Source of the DNA: Pleurodeles waltl
Lineage: Eukaryota; Chordata; Amphibia; Caudata; Salamandridae
DNA: 64,000 bases
Reading direction: 5' to 3'
NCBI RefSeq assembly: GCF_031143425.1
Contig: NC_090447.1
Coordinates: 767,000,409 to 767,064,408 of the forward strand
This document shows positions 10,831 to 21,647 of this stretch, one piece after another. How positions within the stretch are numbered: the stretch's first letter is position 1; each line of letters begins with the position of its first letter. Made by a program: the position numbers and the translations under genes. The notes under the pieces were generated by a model. It was not told the origin of the DNA. It worked only from the letters and a program-made list of their open reading frames with translations, and did no database searches.

Positions 10831-12176
10831 ACACACGTGTAGTAGAATACACTAGGTATTAGGGTATTCTTACAATTGGTCTGACAGACCTTTTAAGTCC
10901 CTAGTAGCTAATAGGGCAGAGGATGATAGGGGAGGTACAATCTGCCTCTAAGTCCCTAGTATATAATAGGGCATGGAGATTAGGCACCCAGCAGAATTTC
11001 TGCACTTGCATGTGTGCACTCCTGTGTAATTTCTGTCCTTTTAAGCTTGCCTTGCAGCCTGTCAAGTTCTTACCATTTGCATAACAGCCCCTATAAGGCC
11101 CTAGTAGATAATAGGGCAAGAGGGTGCCAACTACCTTTAGGGCATAGAAGTTAGAGGCCTAGCAGATTTGCGGCCCTTTTGCATGTGGCACTGCTGGAGG
11201 TTTTTTTTTTTGGTCATTTTTAAATGCAGCCTGACTATGGAGACTGCATTTATATGGAAATGGTGTCCAATTCAATTTTGGTGCTATGGGCTAAGTGATA
11301 AACTACATTTTTTTTTTTTTTTTTTTACAAACTAGGTACCCCCAGGGTCTCCCCTAGGTGTCATGTAAATATAAGCAGGGTCCTTGTAAAAGATGTTTTG
11401 TAAACCCTGGTGAGGGAAAACTGCTCATTTCATTTCCCCCCATTGTAGATACTGGGCCTGATAGGCTAACATTGCAATATTGTATTTGATTGTAAATACT
11501 TTTAGGAAAGGTGTAGAAATGTCACCCCAGGACTCAAAAGATTTATTTTGATAAATCCAGCAATTTGCAATTGGTAAATTTATCATAACTGGTACAATAA
11601 AGAGGTTAGGAGTCATCTTTTTGTAAGCCAAAGTCCAGCCTTCTGGAGGTCCTCCCACCTTATTAGTCAGTGCTAATAGGATTAGCAAGCCTGCTTTGAT
11701 TAGGTGATAAGTGGCTGTCCACAGGAGAGGCTCTGTGCTGAAGGTAGCCCTTCAGCTGCAAAGCCAGAGCAGGACGGGTAATAAACCATCAAACCTCAAA
11801 AGAGAGCAGGACAGGAAGGTTATGCCAGACCATCTGCCCCCACATCCTGTGCCCCTTAGCCAGATACCAGGAAATAACTTGAAGATGTCAGGAGGAGGAG
11901 AGGTATGGAAATGAGCCACACTGGGAGTTGGTTTAGTTAGCTCTGACTGCTCTGCTGAAATGTCATCCATCATGGATTTTGGAAGAATTATGCTTTCTGG
12001 GACAGGAATATGTCACACTGTGGAGGAAGTGGTCATGCACCTGGGTGTCACCCTCCATTCTATTGATCAGGGGTGCCCCCCGCTTCCTGATACCCAGGAG
12101 CTGTGAATAAATATGTGAGCGGTGCATAGCCTCTCAGTTCTGTTGCCTGAAACTACAAAAGAAAGAAGGACTGTCC
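10831..12176. other. Unassigned sequence, possibly an old LTR
   Basis: No coding frame is recognisable. It holds three palindrome-centred repeats (listed separately), a T run at about 11307-11328 and an AATAAA-containing stretch at about 12107. Its style (CCCTAGT motifs, gently GC-poor) resembles the LTRs in this window, but no boundary pair could be set. Confidence 0.3.
10892..11122. repeat. Three dispersed copies of a CCCTAGTAG/ATAATAGGG palindromic motif
   Basis: Copies lie at about 10892-10921, 10945-10975 and 11090-11120. Each reads close to AAGTCCCTAGTA..TAATAGGGCA, so it contains an imperfect CCCTA...TAGGG inverted repeat. Spacing is irregular (about 55 and 145 bases). Confidence 0.7.
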
Positions 12177-13194
12177 TGTTGGAATCTGCATCTGCACCCG
12201 TGGCTGCACCTGCTGCACAATCTGGTACTACAGCCCTGGGGACTGTGCCTTGCTTAAAGAGGATCTAAGGGGTGGACTCCCTGCAGCTACAGGTTAACAG
12301 AGTTTCACCTACACCATCTCCAGCAAGAGTCCCCAGTCTGGAGTGCATCCAGTGGACTTTTAAGGATTTGGCCATGTGCATTGTGGGAATTGTGGTCCCA
12401 GTCTTCCACGGACCATCCAGGAGATTCCAGACCCTTGGAGTTGTGTTTTGGACTCTTTGAACCTGCAAGCAGAACTTCAGGAAATAGCTCCTGAAATTTG
12501 GAGAACTTTTGTGGAAAAACTCCAGGAAGTGACCGACTGGACCCGGAAAGTCAAGCCAGCAAACCCTTACCACACTGGATTTTAAGTTTATTCCAATGAA
12601 AACCTCCAGAGATCCGACTTCTAGAATTTGACTGGGAGCTCTCTGAAAGCCAAACTGGCAAACCCTCACCTAATCTGACCTAGTGAAGAGCAGCGAGGAC
12701 CCTCGGAAGAAAAAGCTCCAGAAAAGTTAACTGTGAAGGTTAAATTTTGACCGAGGCCTACCACCTCATGTACCCGATCAGGGCACCATCGTGGTCGGCC
12801 TCAAATCTTGACTTTGTCCCAGTCTACCACGACCAGAGGTCCAAATTTGGCACTTTGTGTTGCTAAGCACTAGAAAGTGTTTAGAAATATCTTCCATTCC
12901 CTACATTAGATTTTTGTCTTTTTGGTATCTATTAACTCATAAAAATATAACCTATTGTTATAAATTGTGGTGACATTTTTATTATGTGTTCTGTCTTACT
13001 TATTTACTGTATTGGTGGTTTTGAATGCTTTACACTTTTGTCTCCTAAGTTAGGCCTGCCTGCTAGGTTACAGCTACCAAATGCTGAGCAGGGGGCTAAT
13101 TTACTGAGACCTTTACTGACCCTGTATTGTGTTAGTGGCCTTCTTGCCAGATATAGGTGCATACGTGCCACTACCAATAACCCACTTTCCAACA
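12177..13194 (+). repeat. Candidate 5' LTR of the gypsy element
   Basis: The segment begins TGTTGGAA and ends TTTCCAACA, giving TG...CA ends with an inverted repeat. It is followed two bases later by a TGG-starting primer-site-like string and then gag. No second copy is available in the window to prove it, so the left boundary in particular is tentative. Confidence 0.4.
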
Positions 13195-13399
13195 TTTGGT
13201 GTTCAGCGGTGCGGATGAGGATTTGGGTTTAAGTTACACCATACAGTGTTTAAGTTAAGATCAGTAAACAATCGATAAATTACCTTAGAACATAATTTAG
13301 AATTTTTGAAATTTGGACTTAGCTGATTTTAAATCCATTGTTTTGATTTTTTCTAAATGTGTTCTAAGTGATTGATAATGACACAAAACTGGGGATACC
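13195..13399 (+). other. Gypsy leader, non-coding
   Basis: Roughly 200 AT-rich bases separate the candidate LTR from the gag start. No feature apart from the primer-site-like string was found. Confidence 0.35.
13197..13214 (+). promoter_or_regulatory. Possible primer binding site of the gypsy element
   Basis: TGGTGTTCAGCGGTGCGG starts with TGG (complement of a tRNA CCA end) just inside the candidate LTR end. I cannot assign the tRNA. Confidence 0.35.
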
Positions 13400-14255
13400 A
13401 TGGAACTGGACCTGCTTAAACTGACTAAACTCAATGTAGCTAGCTTAGGGTTGTGTATAAGGCTAGGGGGCTACCTGCTACTAGCAAGATTAGGAAGGCA
13501 GCATTGGTTAGTTCCCTGAATGCCTGGGCCAGGTCAGCCCCAGAGAGTGAAGGAGAGGGGGAGGTGTATCTCTCCAATCGCATCACAGGGAAGGATGAGA
13601 AGGATAGAGCTTCCATTTCTTCCAATATTAAGTCTCACTTCAGATGGTTTGAAGAAAGGTGGCAGCCCCTACTCAGTCACTGCAGAGAGACAGCTCGAGA
13701 CCCAATTAGCAAGAGACTAGAGATAGCTCAGGAGCAGTGGGGGAAGAAAAAAGCAAATAGAAATTGTGGCAGCCACAATGAAGATGTTGACGTGCCCATG
13801 GGTGGGTGGTTTGAATACAGGTTCCCCAAGGAAATAGTACCCAGGTACACAGAGGGGCATGACATTGAAAAATGGCTGACTGCATTTAAAAGGGCCATTG
13901 AGATGTGGGGGGTCCGCCACAAGCATTAGGGTTCACGCTTGTGAGAACTGATTCCAGTAGCTGGGAGGGATAAGCTCTTGACCCTGAAGGAGGGGTGCTA
14001 AATCCTACACCCACATGAGGAGATATTTAGTGGGGGCCCCAGAGCAGTACATGCTAACGTTCAGAGACACCTATAAAGTGAGTATACAGTCTTGGGTGGA
14101 CTTTTTGGACACCTCAGAGAGGGCACTAGAAGGCTGGATTGTTGGTAACCAAGTGAGCAGATATGAGGGAATGTATAATTTGTTTTTGAAATAACACATT
14201 TTGACTCATTGTGTACAAGAGAAGTCACACCAGTATCTAGTAGACTCTAAGCTGT
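13400..14255 (+). pseudogene. Gypsy gag, first part, interrupted by an ERV
   Basis: The frame starts MELDLLKLTKLNV at 13400 and, after a frameshift near 13440, continues CKARGLPATSKIRKAALVSS, a SAP-like N-terminus. Further on come DIEKWLTAFKRAIEMWGV (about 13864-13917) and, after another frame break, QYMLTFRDTYKVSIQSWVDF and ALEGWIVGNQV (about 14043-14155). These are typical of gypsy/SCAN-related capsids. The sequence breaks off within a block that resumes after the ERV at 40002. Confidence 0.7.
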
Positions 14256-14809
14256 TGTTAGCGCAGAAGTTTTAATAAAAATTATTAATGAGTGTTATGT
14301 ATTTTAAATAATAATTGTATGTAGAAGATGAAATAACGTAGAAAAATAATGCACACATTTGAAAATGTGTTTACAAAGAATAGCCACCAATGTTAACGAA
14401 GTGTACTAATCAATGATTAAATAGTATGAAATAGTGAATATATGTTAAGCTAGAATGTGTTGTAGTTCAAGCTTTGATTAGATTGTGTTTCTTCCGTCGC
14501 TTTGGACAACCAGTGTTGTTTCTGTATGTGTTTCTTTTGACTTTGAGATTAATCTACATGACCTTAGCATTGTTAGTCTAGGGAAATAAACATTCTAAAG
14601 TTTTAATAAAGGTGTGGTTATTCTTGACTGAAAGGTCATGGTGCATGACAATTCTGACTCCATTGATTATTGATTTTATTGATTACTAATGATTGTTGAT
14701 TATTGTGTACTGGATCTACGGTGAGAACATCTTAATTGTGAGTCAAAAGGTTCATTGACCTATTTGCGTCCCCTTGTAAGTTTACTTATTAAGGTCAGGT
14801 GCTCTAACA
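14256..14809 (+). repeat. 5' LTR of the ERV (554 bp, internally deleted)
   Basis: It matches the 3' LTR (38417-39997) at both ends but lacks about 1 kb after 14450, where the two copies share only a CTA/TTA microhomology. An AATAAA at 14605-14610 is a plausible polyadenylation signal; in the 3' LTR the same site reads ACTAAA. The terminal inverted repeat is TGTTAG...CTAACA. Confidence 0.92.
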
Positions 14810-15944
14810 GTGATGGTAGCAGACTGATGGTTAGTCTCCTTAAGAGCTTACCATAGATGTCCGGTTCAGAGTGATACAAGAGAGGGTAAGAGACTGATGG
14901 TTTGCCTCTTGGGAGCTTACCATAGATGTGCAGTAGACATTAACAGGTGTTCCCAGAGATGGTAGTAGCTTGATGAGTTGGTTCTTTGAGAGTTCATTAT
15001 TATTCAGATTTGGATTTTGTGTTTTTAATGATGATAATTGGAGAGAAAATGATGCTCCCTTAAGCCCAGAAAAGACTTTCCTGGATCCTGCTAATTGTTG
15101 TTTGAGGATGTTCCCGGCGTTCTAGTGATAGTGTGAGTGAAATGGGTTGCACTGGCACAGCTTATGCAAATCGCAGATGAAGTGTGAGGTTTGAGAGGGT
15201 TTTCGGGAGTTTGTGTACTCCAAATGAAATTGTAGTAGGAGTGTGCATACTGTGCAGTGTGAGAGTAGGGAAGTCGTCAAACTTCGTATGTGTGTGGTGC
15301 TTTGTGCTCAAAAAATTGTCCACATGGTTGTTGATATACGGACCCTGCGTGGTCTAAGACTCCAGAGTATATTGAAGTGTATGAGACACTTGGATTTATG
15401 TTGTAATTTGTCTGGTTTAGTAGGTCGATCGGGCGTGGTCGACAAGTCAGTGTAAGAAAATTTCAACTGAGATTTGGCAAGTCCTACGTGCACCAGGACA
15501 GACCCATTGATCAGTTGAGAATAAAATTTGCGGGTCGAATTATGCTTGCGAATCTGGGAGACTGAGAAAGAAGGAGTAACTGTAAGTGCGGGAAGAGCCA
15601 TCAGTGAAAAATCCGTAAGGTTTCTGAAGCGATTGTGTTACCTTTCCTGTAGTAAACCAGCAGATTTGTTTTTGTTTTTTGTGTTTTGATTAGTGCTCGC
15701 AATATTTTGCATTAGGTTTGTGTTAATTGGAGTTTAGGACGACAAGCAGCAAGACTGTGTCAGCTGCAGTACTTATAAGTGTGACATCATTGGAGCTGCG
15801 CTGGGATAGGCTGGTTAGTGAGAAGGGCTGCGCACAGATATGCAGCCATCCATGAGAGACTATTGGTTGAGAATGTAGGTGAAAGGAATCTTGGGATTAA
15901 AAGTCACTTCCTGAATTGATTTTGAATAACAAAAGGTAGAAAAG
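14810..15944 (+). other. ERV leader between 5' LTR and gag
   Basis: No coding frame. The first 200 bases hold imperfect repeats of an AGACTGATGGTT...GAGCTTACCATAGATGT block at about 14820-14862 and 14890-14932, with a more decayed third at about 14960-15000. No primer binding site was confidently identified. Confidence 0.5.
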
Positions 15945-18729
15945 ATGACGTTTTTCAAAGCGTTAAAAAGTGCCCTAAGGGGAGACACCTATTTTGCAGC
16001 GAGTGTAGGCGAGGCTACACAGCCAGAAAATATACCAGCTTATGTTGTAATGGAAGAGAGAGGTGTCGTGCCATGTCTTTGGTTAAAGCAGTGGTGCAGA
16101 TTGACAGAGAAAGATGGGAACTTATCTTTTCCTCCAAATGGGACATTCAATTTGAGGGTTTCGGAGCATTTACTGATGATGCTATATGTAACGAAGCCCC
16201 CTCCGAGACCAGCACAGTTTGAGGCGTTAGCGATTTGGGAGCTGGTAGCCAGACAGCAACAGCAATTTAAATTTGAGAGAAGGATGAATAAGGCAGAAAA
16301 GACTGTAGCGGAGGCTAGATGGGATTGTGTTCAGAAGGCATTGAGAATGGAGACTTTGCAGGGGATTAAGTTGTTTCTGGCAATTACGCAGGAGAATGAG
16401 AAGGAAGGAAAGGAAGCTACTAGGAAAAACAGTAAAAGTCCGTCAGAGGATATGGAGGTTAGAAAGTCTGTAAACAAGGAGGACTCGGACTATGAAGAGT
16501 TTATTACACAGTTATTGAGAAATCAACAACCACAATATACAGTATATGAGAGTGGTCCAAGTACCAGTGCTGATCCGACAGCCCCAACCCAGGTTAATGG
16601 GACAGTGAGTCCGATACAGATTAATGCTAACTAAACACAGAATGCGGTGCAAAGTGGCCATAATGTGCCTAATACTTCCGTAGTGCAGACCCAGATGCAA
16701 CCGCTACAGGTGAAGAGAATTTATCCTGATGTGCCCATTATGGAAATGACTTCGAACTTGGTGGTGCCCACAGAGCAGGTCTTCCCGAGATCAATATTGG
16801 TTCAGACTGAGCCAACTCCGATTTTGTTGCAGCCGCAGATAATGCCAAGATTTACTCCAGTGACAGGGACACAGTCAGATATGACTCCGATGATGAATCA
16901 GAATATGGGAGTCACTCTCCCACAGAGCGTAGGTGCCAGAGCAGCCCCAGATGCTATATCGCCACCTATTACTGTTGGTCCAGCTGTACCCTTATTTGCA
17001 CAAAAGAAACCGACTGTAAGTGAATAGGGAGCAATGTCCCAGAGCCTAATGAGGGGAGGACATAATGAACAAGTTCAGGTAGTCTCTCCTGTGGGTCAGG
17101 CTTTTGACGGATCCAGATCATTGCTAGACCTTAGTCCATTTGTAGCACTTCCAGATATGTTGACCGGGCCAAATAATAGCCAGAACAAATTATTGACACC
17201 ACAGACTCCGGATGCAGTTGCACAACAGATGCCCCTGGTCCAAGCGAGTAACATTTCGTTATAAGGATTGACAGCCCAGCAATTAACTGAATGGTTAGAC
17301 AAGCTGGATACCCCATAGAGTGCCCCTGGAGGAGAGGAGTATTTGAATTGTGCTAGGCTAAGCATGGAAGCGGGTGAACTTATTGAAGGAACTATGGGGG
17401 TGAATAGAATCCTACACAGAGGCAGAGTTGAGGTATCTGTGCTCAGAGATTACGAGAGAAGTGAGCAAGGTGCATCAGAGATTAGCAGACTTGGCAGAGA
17501 AATACGGCATTGAAATAGAGAAAATGAAGCATTTGAAGAGGAGTTACAGACTAGATTTTGAGGCAAAAGATTTTGAACACATGAGATCTGCCGGAATGAA
17601 GGCACACCTTAAGGAATTGCTTCAGAGTGCTCAGACTTACGGAGTATTAGACAAATGGTAAGGCAGATGGGTAAAGAAAAGAGACAAGAGAAAAAGGGAT
17701 TCTTTGGAGCTGACTGATAAAGATCTGGTAAATATTCTACCAATGAGAGAGATTCCAGGGGGGAATTTTGTTCATGTCCCTTGGAGCAGAAGTGACATTT
17801 TATCATTTACAAATGATATCCAAAATTGAGAGAAAAGCCAGTAGAGTGGTATCAGCAGACAGACAGCTTTGTGAAACTTGCAAAGTGTTTGTGGGAAGAC
17901 TGGAACACATTACTAGAGATAGTGGTTCCAGCAGATCTGTCTGTGGATCAAGTGTAAGAGAAGTGTAGACTGGCCAACAAGTGAACCAGAGAGAGACAAG
18001 AATACAGGTGCGCCGTCCCCTGAAGTAATGAAATATTACTATAAGGTGATTGAGGTTCTGAAATCGAGGATTCGAGGATTTCGCCCAAGAATCTTAATTG
18101 GCAGAGAATTTATAGGACAGCTCAGGAAGCAAAAGAGTCAATACATGCGTATTATGAGAGATTGTTGCAGGCATTCAAGCATTACAGTGGTACAGAGATA
18201 ATTGAGGCAAAAGACATGCTACATTTTGTATTCAGATTTGTGGAAGGATTGACACCTGAAATTAGACAGATGTTTAAGATTCATTTGATTTGCTGGCAAG
18301 CAAAGCCGATTGATAAAGTGTTGTAGTATGTGAAATACTGTAGTGATGAGATTGAGTTGAAACAGAAGAGGTTGAAAGAGAAGGCGATGGTGAGGCAGAT
18401 TAAAGCAGCTGAGGCATTTTTCACAGCAGTTGCCACAGCAGCAGCAGGGACACATCATGTTTCAACCTCAGATGAGAGGTAGAGGTTGTGGAGGTAATAT
18501 GAATCGTGATCCAGATCTGAATACTATAGTGGTTCATAATGATGTGCATGGAATGAAGAAGCTATTGCCATGTCACATTTGCGGAGCCATGGGACATTGG
18601 AAACAGGAGTGTCCAATGATGGTGCAGAAAGGTGTTGTTCAGCAGAGTAATGACATCAATTTATTCCGGAATATAAGAGGACTGAGAGTAAGGGGCCCAA
18701 ATTTTCTGAATAATGTGAATCAAGTGTAG
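15945..18729 (+). pseudogene. ERV gag, broken by stops and frameshifts
   Basis: The matrix region starts MTFFKALKSALRGDTY at 15945. The same frame continues past stops at 16632, 17025 and 17262 through a Gln/Pro-rich linker to a capsid-like start (LTAQQLTEWLDKLDTP, about 17268). Further capsid pieces in changing frames include VPWSRSDILSFTNDIQN (about 17777-17827) and a block near 18137 resembling the major homology region. A zinc knuckle C-x2-C-x4-H-x4-C (CHICGAMGHWKQEC) lies at 18571-18612, after a Gln/Arg-rich stretch. The product would have been the virion structural precursor. It cannot be made from this copy. Confidence 0.8.
18571..18612 (+). other. Retroviral CCHC zinc knuckle in ERV gag
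   Basis: The residues are C-HI-C-GAMG-H-WKQE-C, a canonical nucleocapsid knuckle, present once. A single knuckle fits gammaretrovirus-like elements. Confidence 0.85.
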
Positions 18730-18765
18730 AATTTCCAGCCCATGCAGCAGGTGCAAATGTCCCGT

Positions 18766-20500
18766 TGTTAGAAATGGGATCTTTGGTTGGCAGTTAGGTT
18801 ACCCCCTGTCCAAGCAAGGACCCTCTCTCTAGTCAGGGTAAGTCACATACAATCCAAATTATCCAGTGCCCACCCTCTGGTAGCTTGGCACTGAGCAGTC
18901 AGGCTTAACTTAGAAGGCAATGTGTAAAGTATTTGTGCAATAAATCATACAATAAAACAATATAGCACCACAAAAATACACCACATAGTGTTTAGAAAAA
19001 TATAATATTTATCTGGATAAATGCAGGTCAAAACGGTCAAAGATGCAATAAGTAAATGTTGATATATCACTGAAAAGTGATATAAAGTGTTTTAAGCCCC
19101 TTAAAAGCAAACAAAGTCTCTTTCAAGCACAAAGTAACTGGTTCGCGTGAAAAATTTCTGCAAAGAACCGTAGAGAAGGAGATGTGTGGAAAGAAAGGGG
19201 TATGTGTTGATTTCTCGGGCCGCACACGTTGATGCGTCATTTAATTTTCACGCAGGGACGGCTGTGTGCCAATTTTCCTCGTGGATCCTCTTTGGGTTAT
19301 GGGGTTTTCAGATGCATGGATTTCCAGCACTGGCAGGACGAGGTCACAGGAGCTGCGGTGGGTGTTGCGTCGAATTTTCTACTGCATGGCAGGTGCTGCG
19401 TCAATTCCTCTCTGGAAGTCAGGCTGTGTCATTCTGGCTTGGCTGTGCATCAATCTAGTTGGCATTGCGTCGAATTTCCGGTCGCTACACTGGCGCTGCT
19501 TTGATCTTCTCGTTGTGAAATCGGGCTGCATCGTTCCGGTTCGGCGTGCAGGGAAATCTTCACCGCAGTGCAGGCTGTGCGTCGTTTCTGGCAGTCTCTG
19601 TGTCGAATTTTGCAGCACAAGGAGTCCTTCTAGAAGAGATGAAGTCTTTTTGGTCCTGAGACTTAAAGCAACAGGAGGCAAGCTCTATCCAAGCCCTTGG
19701 AGAGCACTTCTTCACCTCAGCAAAAGAGCAGCAAGGCAGCAGAGCAACAGCAAGGCAGCAGTCCTTCACAGAAATCAGTCACGTGTGTCCTTTGGGCAGC
19801 CTGGCAGTTCTTCTTGGCAGGTTGCAGGTTCTGGTTACAGTTTTCCTCTCCAGGAAGTGTCTGTGAGGTACAGAGTCTCCCTCATGAATTGTCCAAGATC
19901 GTAGGGTCAGGTACCCTGCTTAACTACCCAAATGTGCCTTTGAAGTGGGGGAGACTTCAAAGAGTGGCTTAGAAGTGCACAAGGTCCCATTTCAGTTCCA
20001 TCCTGTCTGCCAGGGTCCCAGTAGGGGTGTGGCAGTACTTTGTGTGAAGGCAGGCTACTATCCTTTTACATGTAAGTGTCAAGCCCTCCACCCTCCCAGC
20101 CCAGGAAGACCCATTCAAAATGCAGATGTATGCAAGTGAGACTGAGTATCCTGTGTTTGGGTTGTGTCTGAGTGAATGCACAAGGGAGTTGTCAACTAAA
20201 CCTAGCCAGACGTGGATTGGAAGGCACAGAAGGATTTAAGTGTAGAGAAATGCTCACGTTCTAAAAGTAGCATTTCTTAAACAGTAATATAAAATCAAAC
20301 TTCACCAGTCAGTAGGATTTTGTATCACCATTCTGGCCATACTAAAAATGACATCCCTCCTCCTTTCAGATCAGCAGCTACCACTCATACAATGTATGAG
20401 GGCAGCCCCAATGTTAGCCTCTGAAGGAAGCAGGCCTCACAGCAGTGTAAAAACGAATTTAGGAGTTTTACACCACAAGGACATGTAAATTACACAAGTA
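18766..20500 (+). mobile_element. LTR-A: 3'-truncated LTR inserted in the ERV
   Basis: It begins TGTTAGAAATGGGAT at 18766 and matches the solo LTR that starts at 44274, with the second Harbinger removed, up to the GGACATGTAAATTACACAAGTA stretch at about 20500. There it stops and ERV pol sequence begins. The last 480 bases or so of the LTR and the ERV protease/RT region are missing, so one deletion probably removed both. Confidence 0.85.
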
Positions 20501-21060
20501 TTTTGGGGTCACCAAATGTATCATTAAAAAGATGTACATTGCTGAACCCGGCAACCTTACTTCCGAGTGAAAATGCTAAAATTGAAAAAGAGGAAGATGT
20601 TGAACATGATTGTCTAGAAGTAACTCGTTTGTGCACAAAACCGAGACCTGACATTAGAGATACAGGATTGGAAGAAAATGACCAAATTATCTTTGTTGAT
20701 GGTTCTTGTCTGAGAGACAATACAGAGACACTGAGAGCAGGATATGCTGTGTGCACAATTACAGATACCTTTGGAAGCTTCTTGGTTTCAAGGAGTATAT
20801 TCTGCCCAAGTAGCGGAACTGGTAGCCCTTACTAGAGTGTGCCATGTTTCTGCTCAGTTAAAAGTTACAATCTATATGGATAGCCAGTATGGATTTGGAA
20901 TAGTCCATGATTTTGGTCAATTGTGGTCACAAAGAGGTTTCCTGACCTCTTCTGGTTCACCAGTGAGAAATGGTGAGAGGATTAAAGAATTGTTACGTGC
21001 TATTCAAATGCCTGAAAAGATTGCCGTGGTGAAATGCAGTGGACATCTGAAGTCGCGGAC
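20501..21060 (+). pseudogene. ERV pol: RNase H, first part
   Basis: The blocks DQIIFVDGSCLRDN (about 20680-20721), then after a frameshift VAELVALTRV (about 20813) and YMDSQYGFGIVHDFGQLW (about 20875-20928) give the D, E and D of a gammaretroviral-type RNase H. It ends in VVKCSGHLKS at about 21030-21057, where the Harbinger H1 insertion cuts it. The remainder resumes at 36024. Confidence 0.8.
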
Positions 21061-21063
21061 TAT

Positions 21064-21084
21064 GACCCTCATTATGACATTTGC
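21064..21084 (+). repeat. H1 left terminal inverted repeat
   Basis: GACCCTCATTATGACATTTGC pairs with the right end at 36000-36020 with several mismatches. It also resembles the H2 end GGCCCTCATTCTGACC. Confidence 0.8.
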
Positions 21085-21647
21085 GCTAAAACCCACTTAC
21101 AGCCATGCTGACTGCCCCAACATACCGCCGCCGCAGTGGATATCTGTTCACCATATTATGAGACACACACACCAATCCGTCACTATTCAGCCACAGACAC
21201 AAGTCCACCACACCAAAGGTCAGTGATAAACTGGCAGTACCAAAACCCACACCGTTACGCCACCAGAACAACACCCATCACGTTATGACCCACGAATCAC
21301 CACGGCGGACAGTCAACCGTGGTAAACCATTGACGGTACATACTGCCGCTCAAAATACACACACACATACAAAACAACATCACATTGGACAATTCGAACT
21401 ACACACACCTGACACCCATACACACACCACACCCACACATCCACACACCCACAACACTATAAAACACACACCCACATTACCCACAACCCTTTACGAATAC
21501 AAACTATTGCCAACAGACTGACATCACGACTACAGACAAGACCTGACCCACACACCACCATCACCTATACACCACTCACTCACCTTACATCACACACCCC
21601 AACACATCACCCTACACACCCTCACCCACACCACTCACACAACACCC
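21085..21647 (+). other. H1 subterminal region, CA-rich, upstream of the Myb-like gene
   Basis: It aligns with the opposite-strand end of H2 (54070-53488), including ACGACCCACGAATC (ATGACCCACGAATC here, about 21283) and CACATTGGACAATTCGAA (about 21381). The strand bias to A and C at about 21350-21640 is shared with H2 and probably represents the promoter and 5' UTR of the Myb-like gene. Confidence 0.5.

Noticed and set aside
11330..11420. Reverse-oriented relation of this stretch to the end of LTR-B
   Set aside because: Only short scattered matches (CCCTAGG, AGCAGGGTCCT); too weak to claim.
18766..20500. LTR-A as the missing 3' LTR of the gypsy element
   Set aside because: Its sequence and ends differ from the candidate gypsy LTR at 12177-13194, and it sits inside the ERV.
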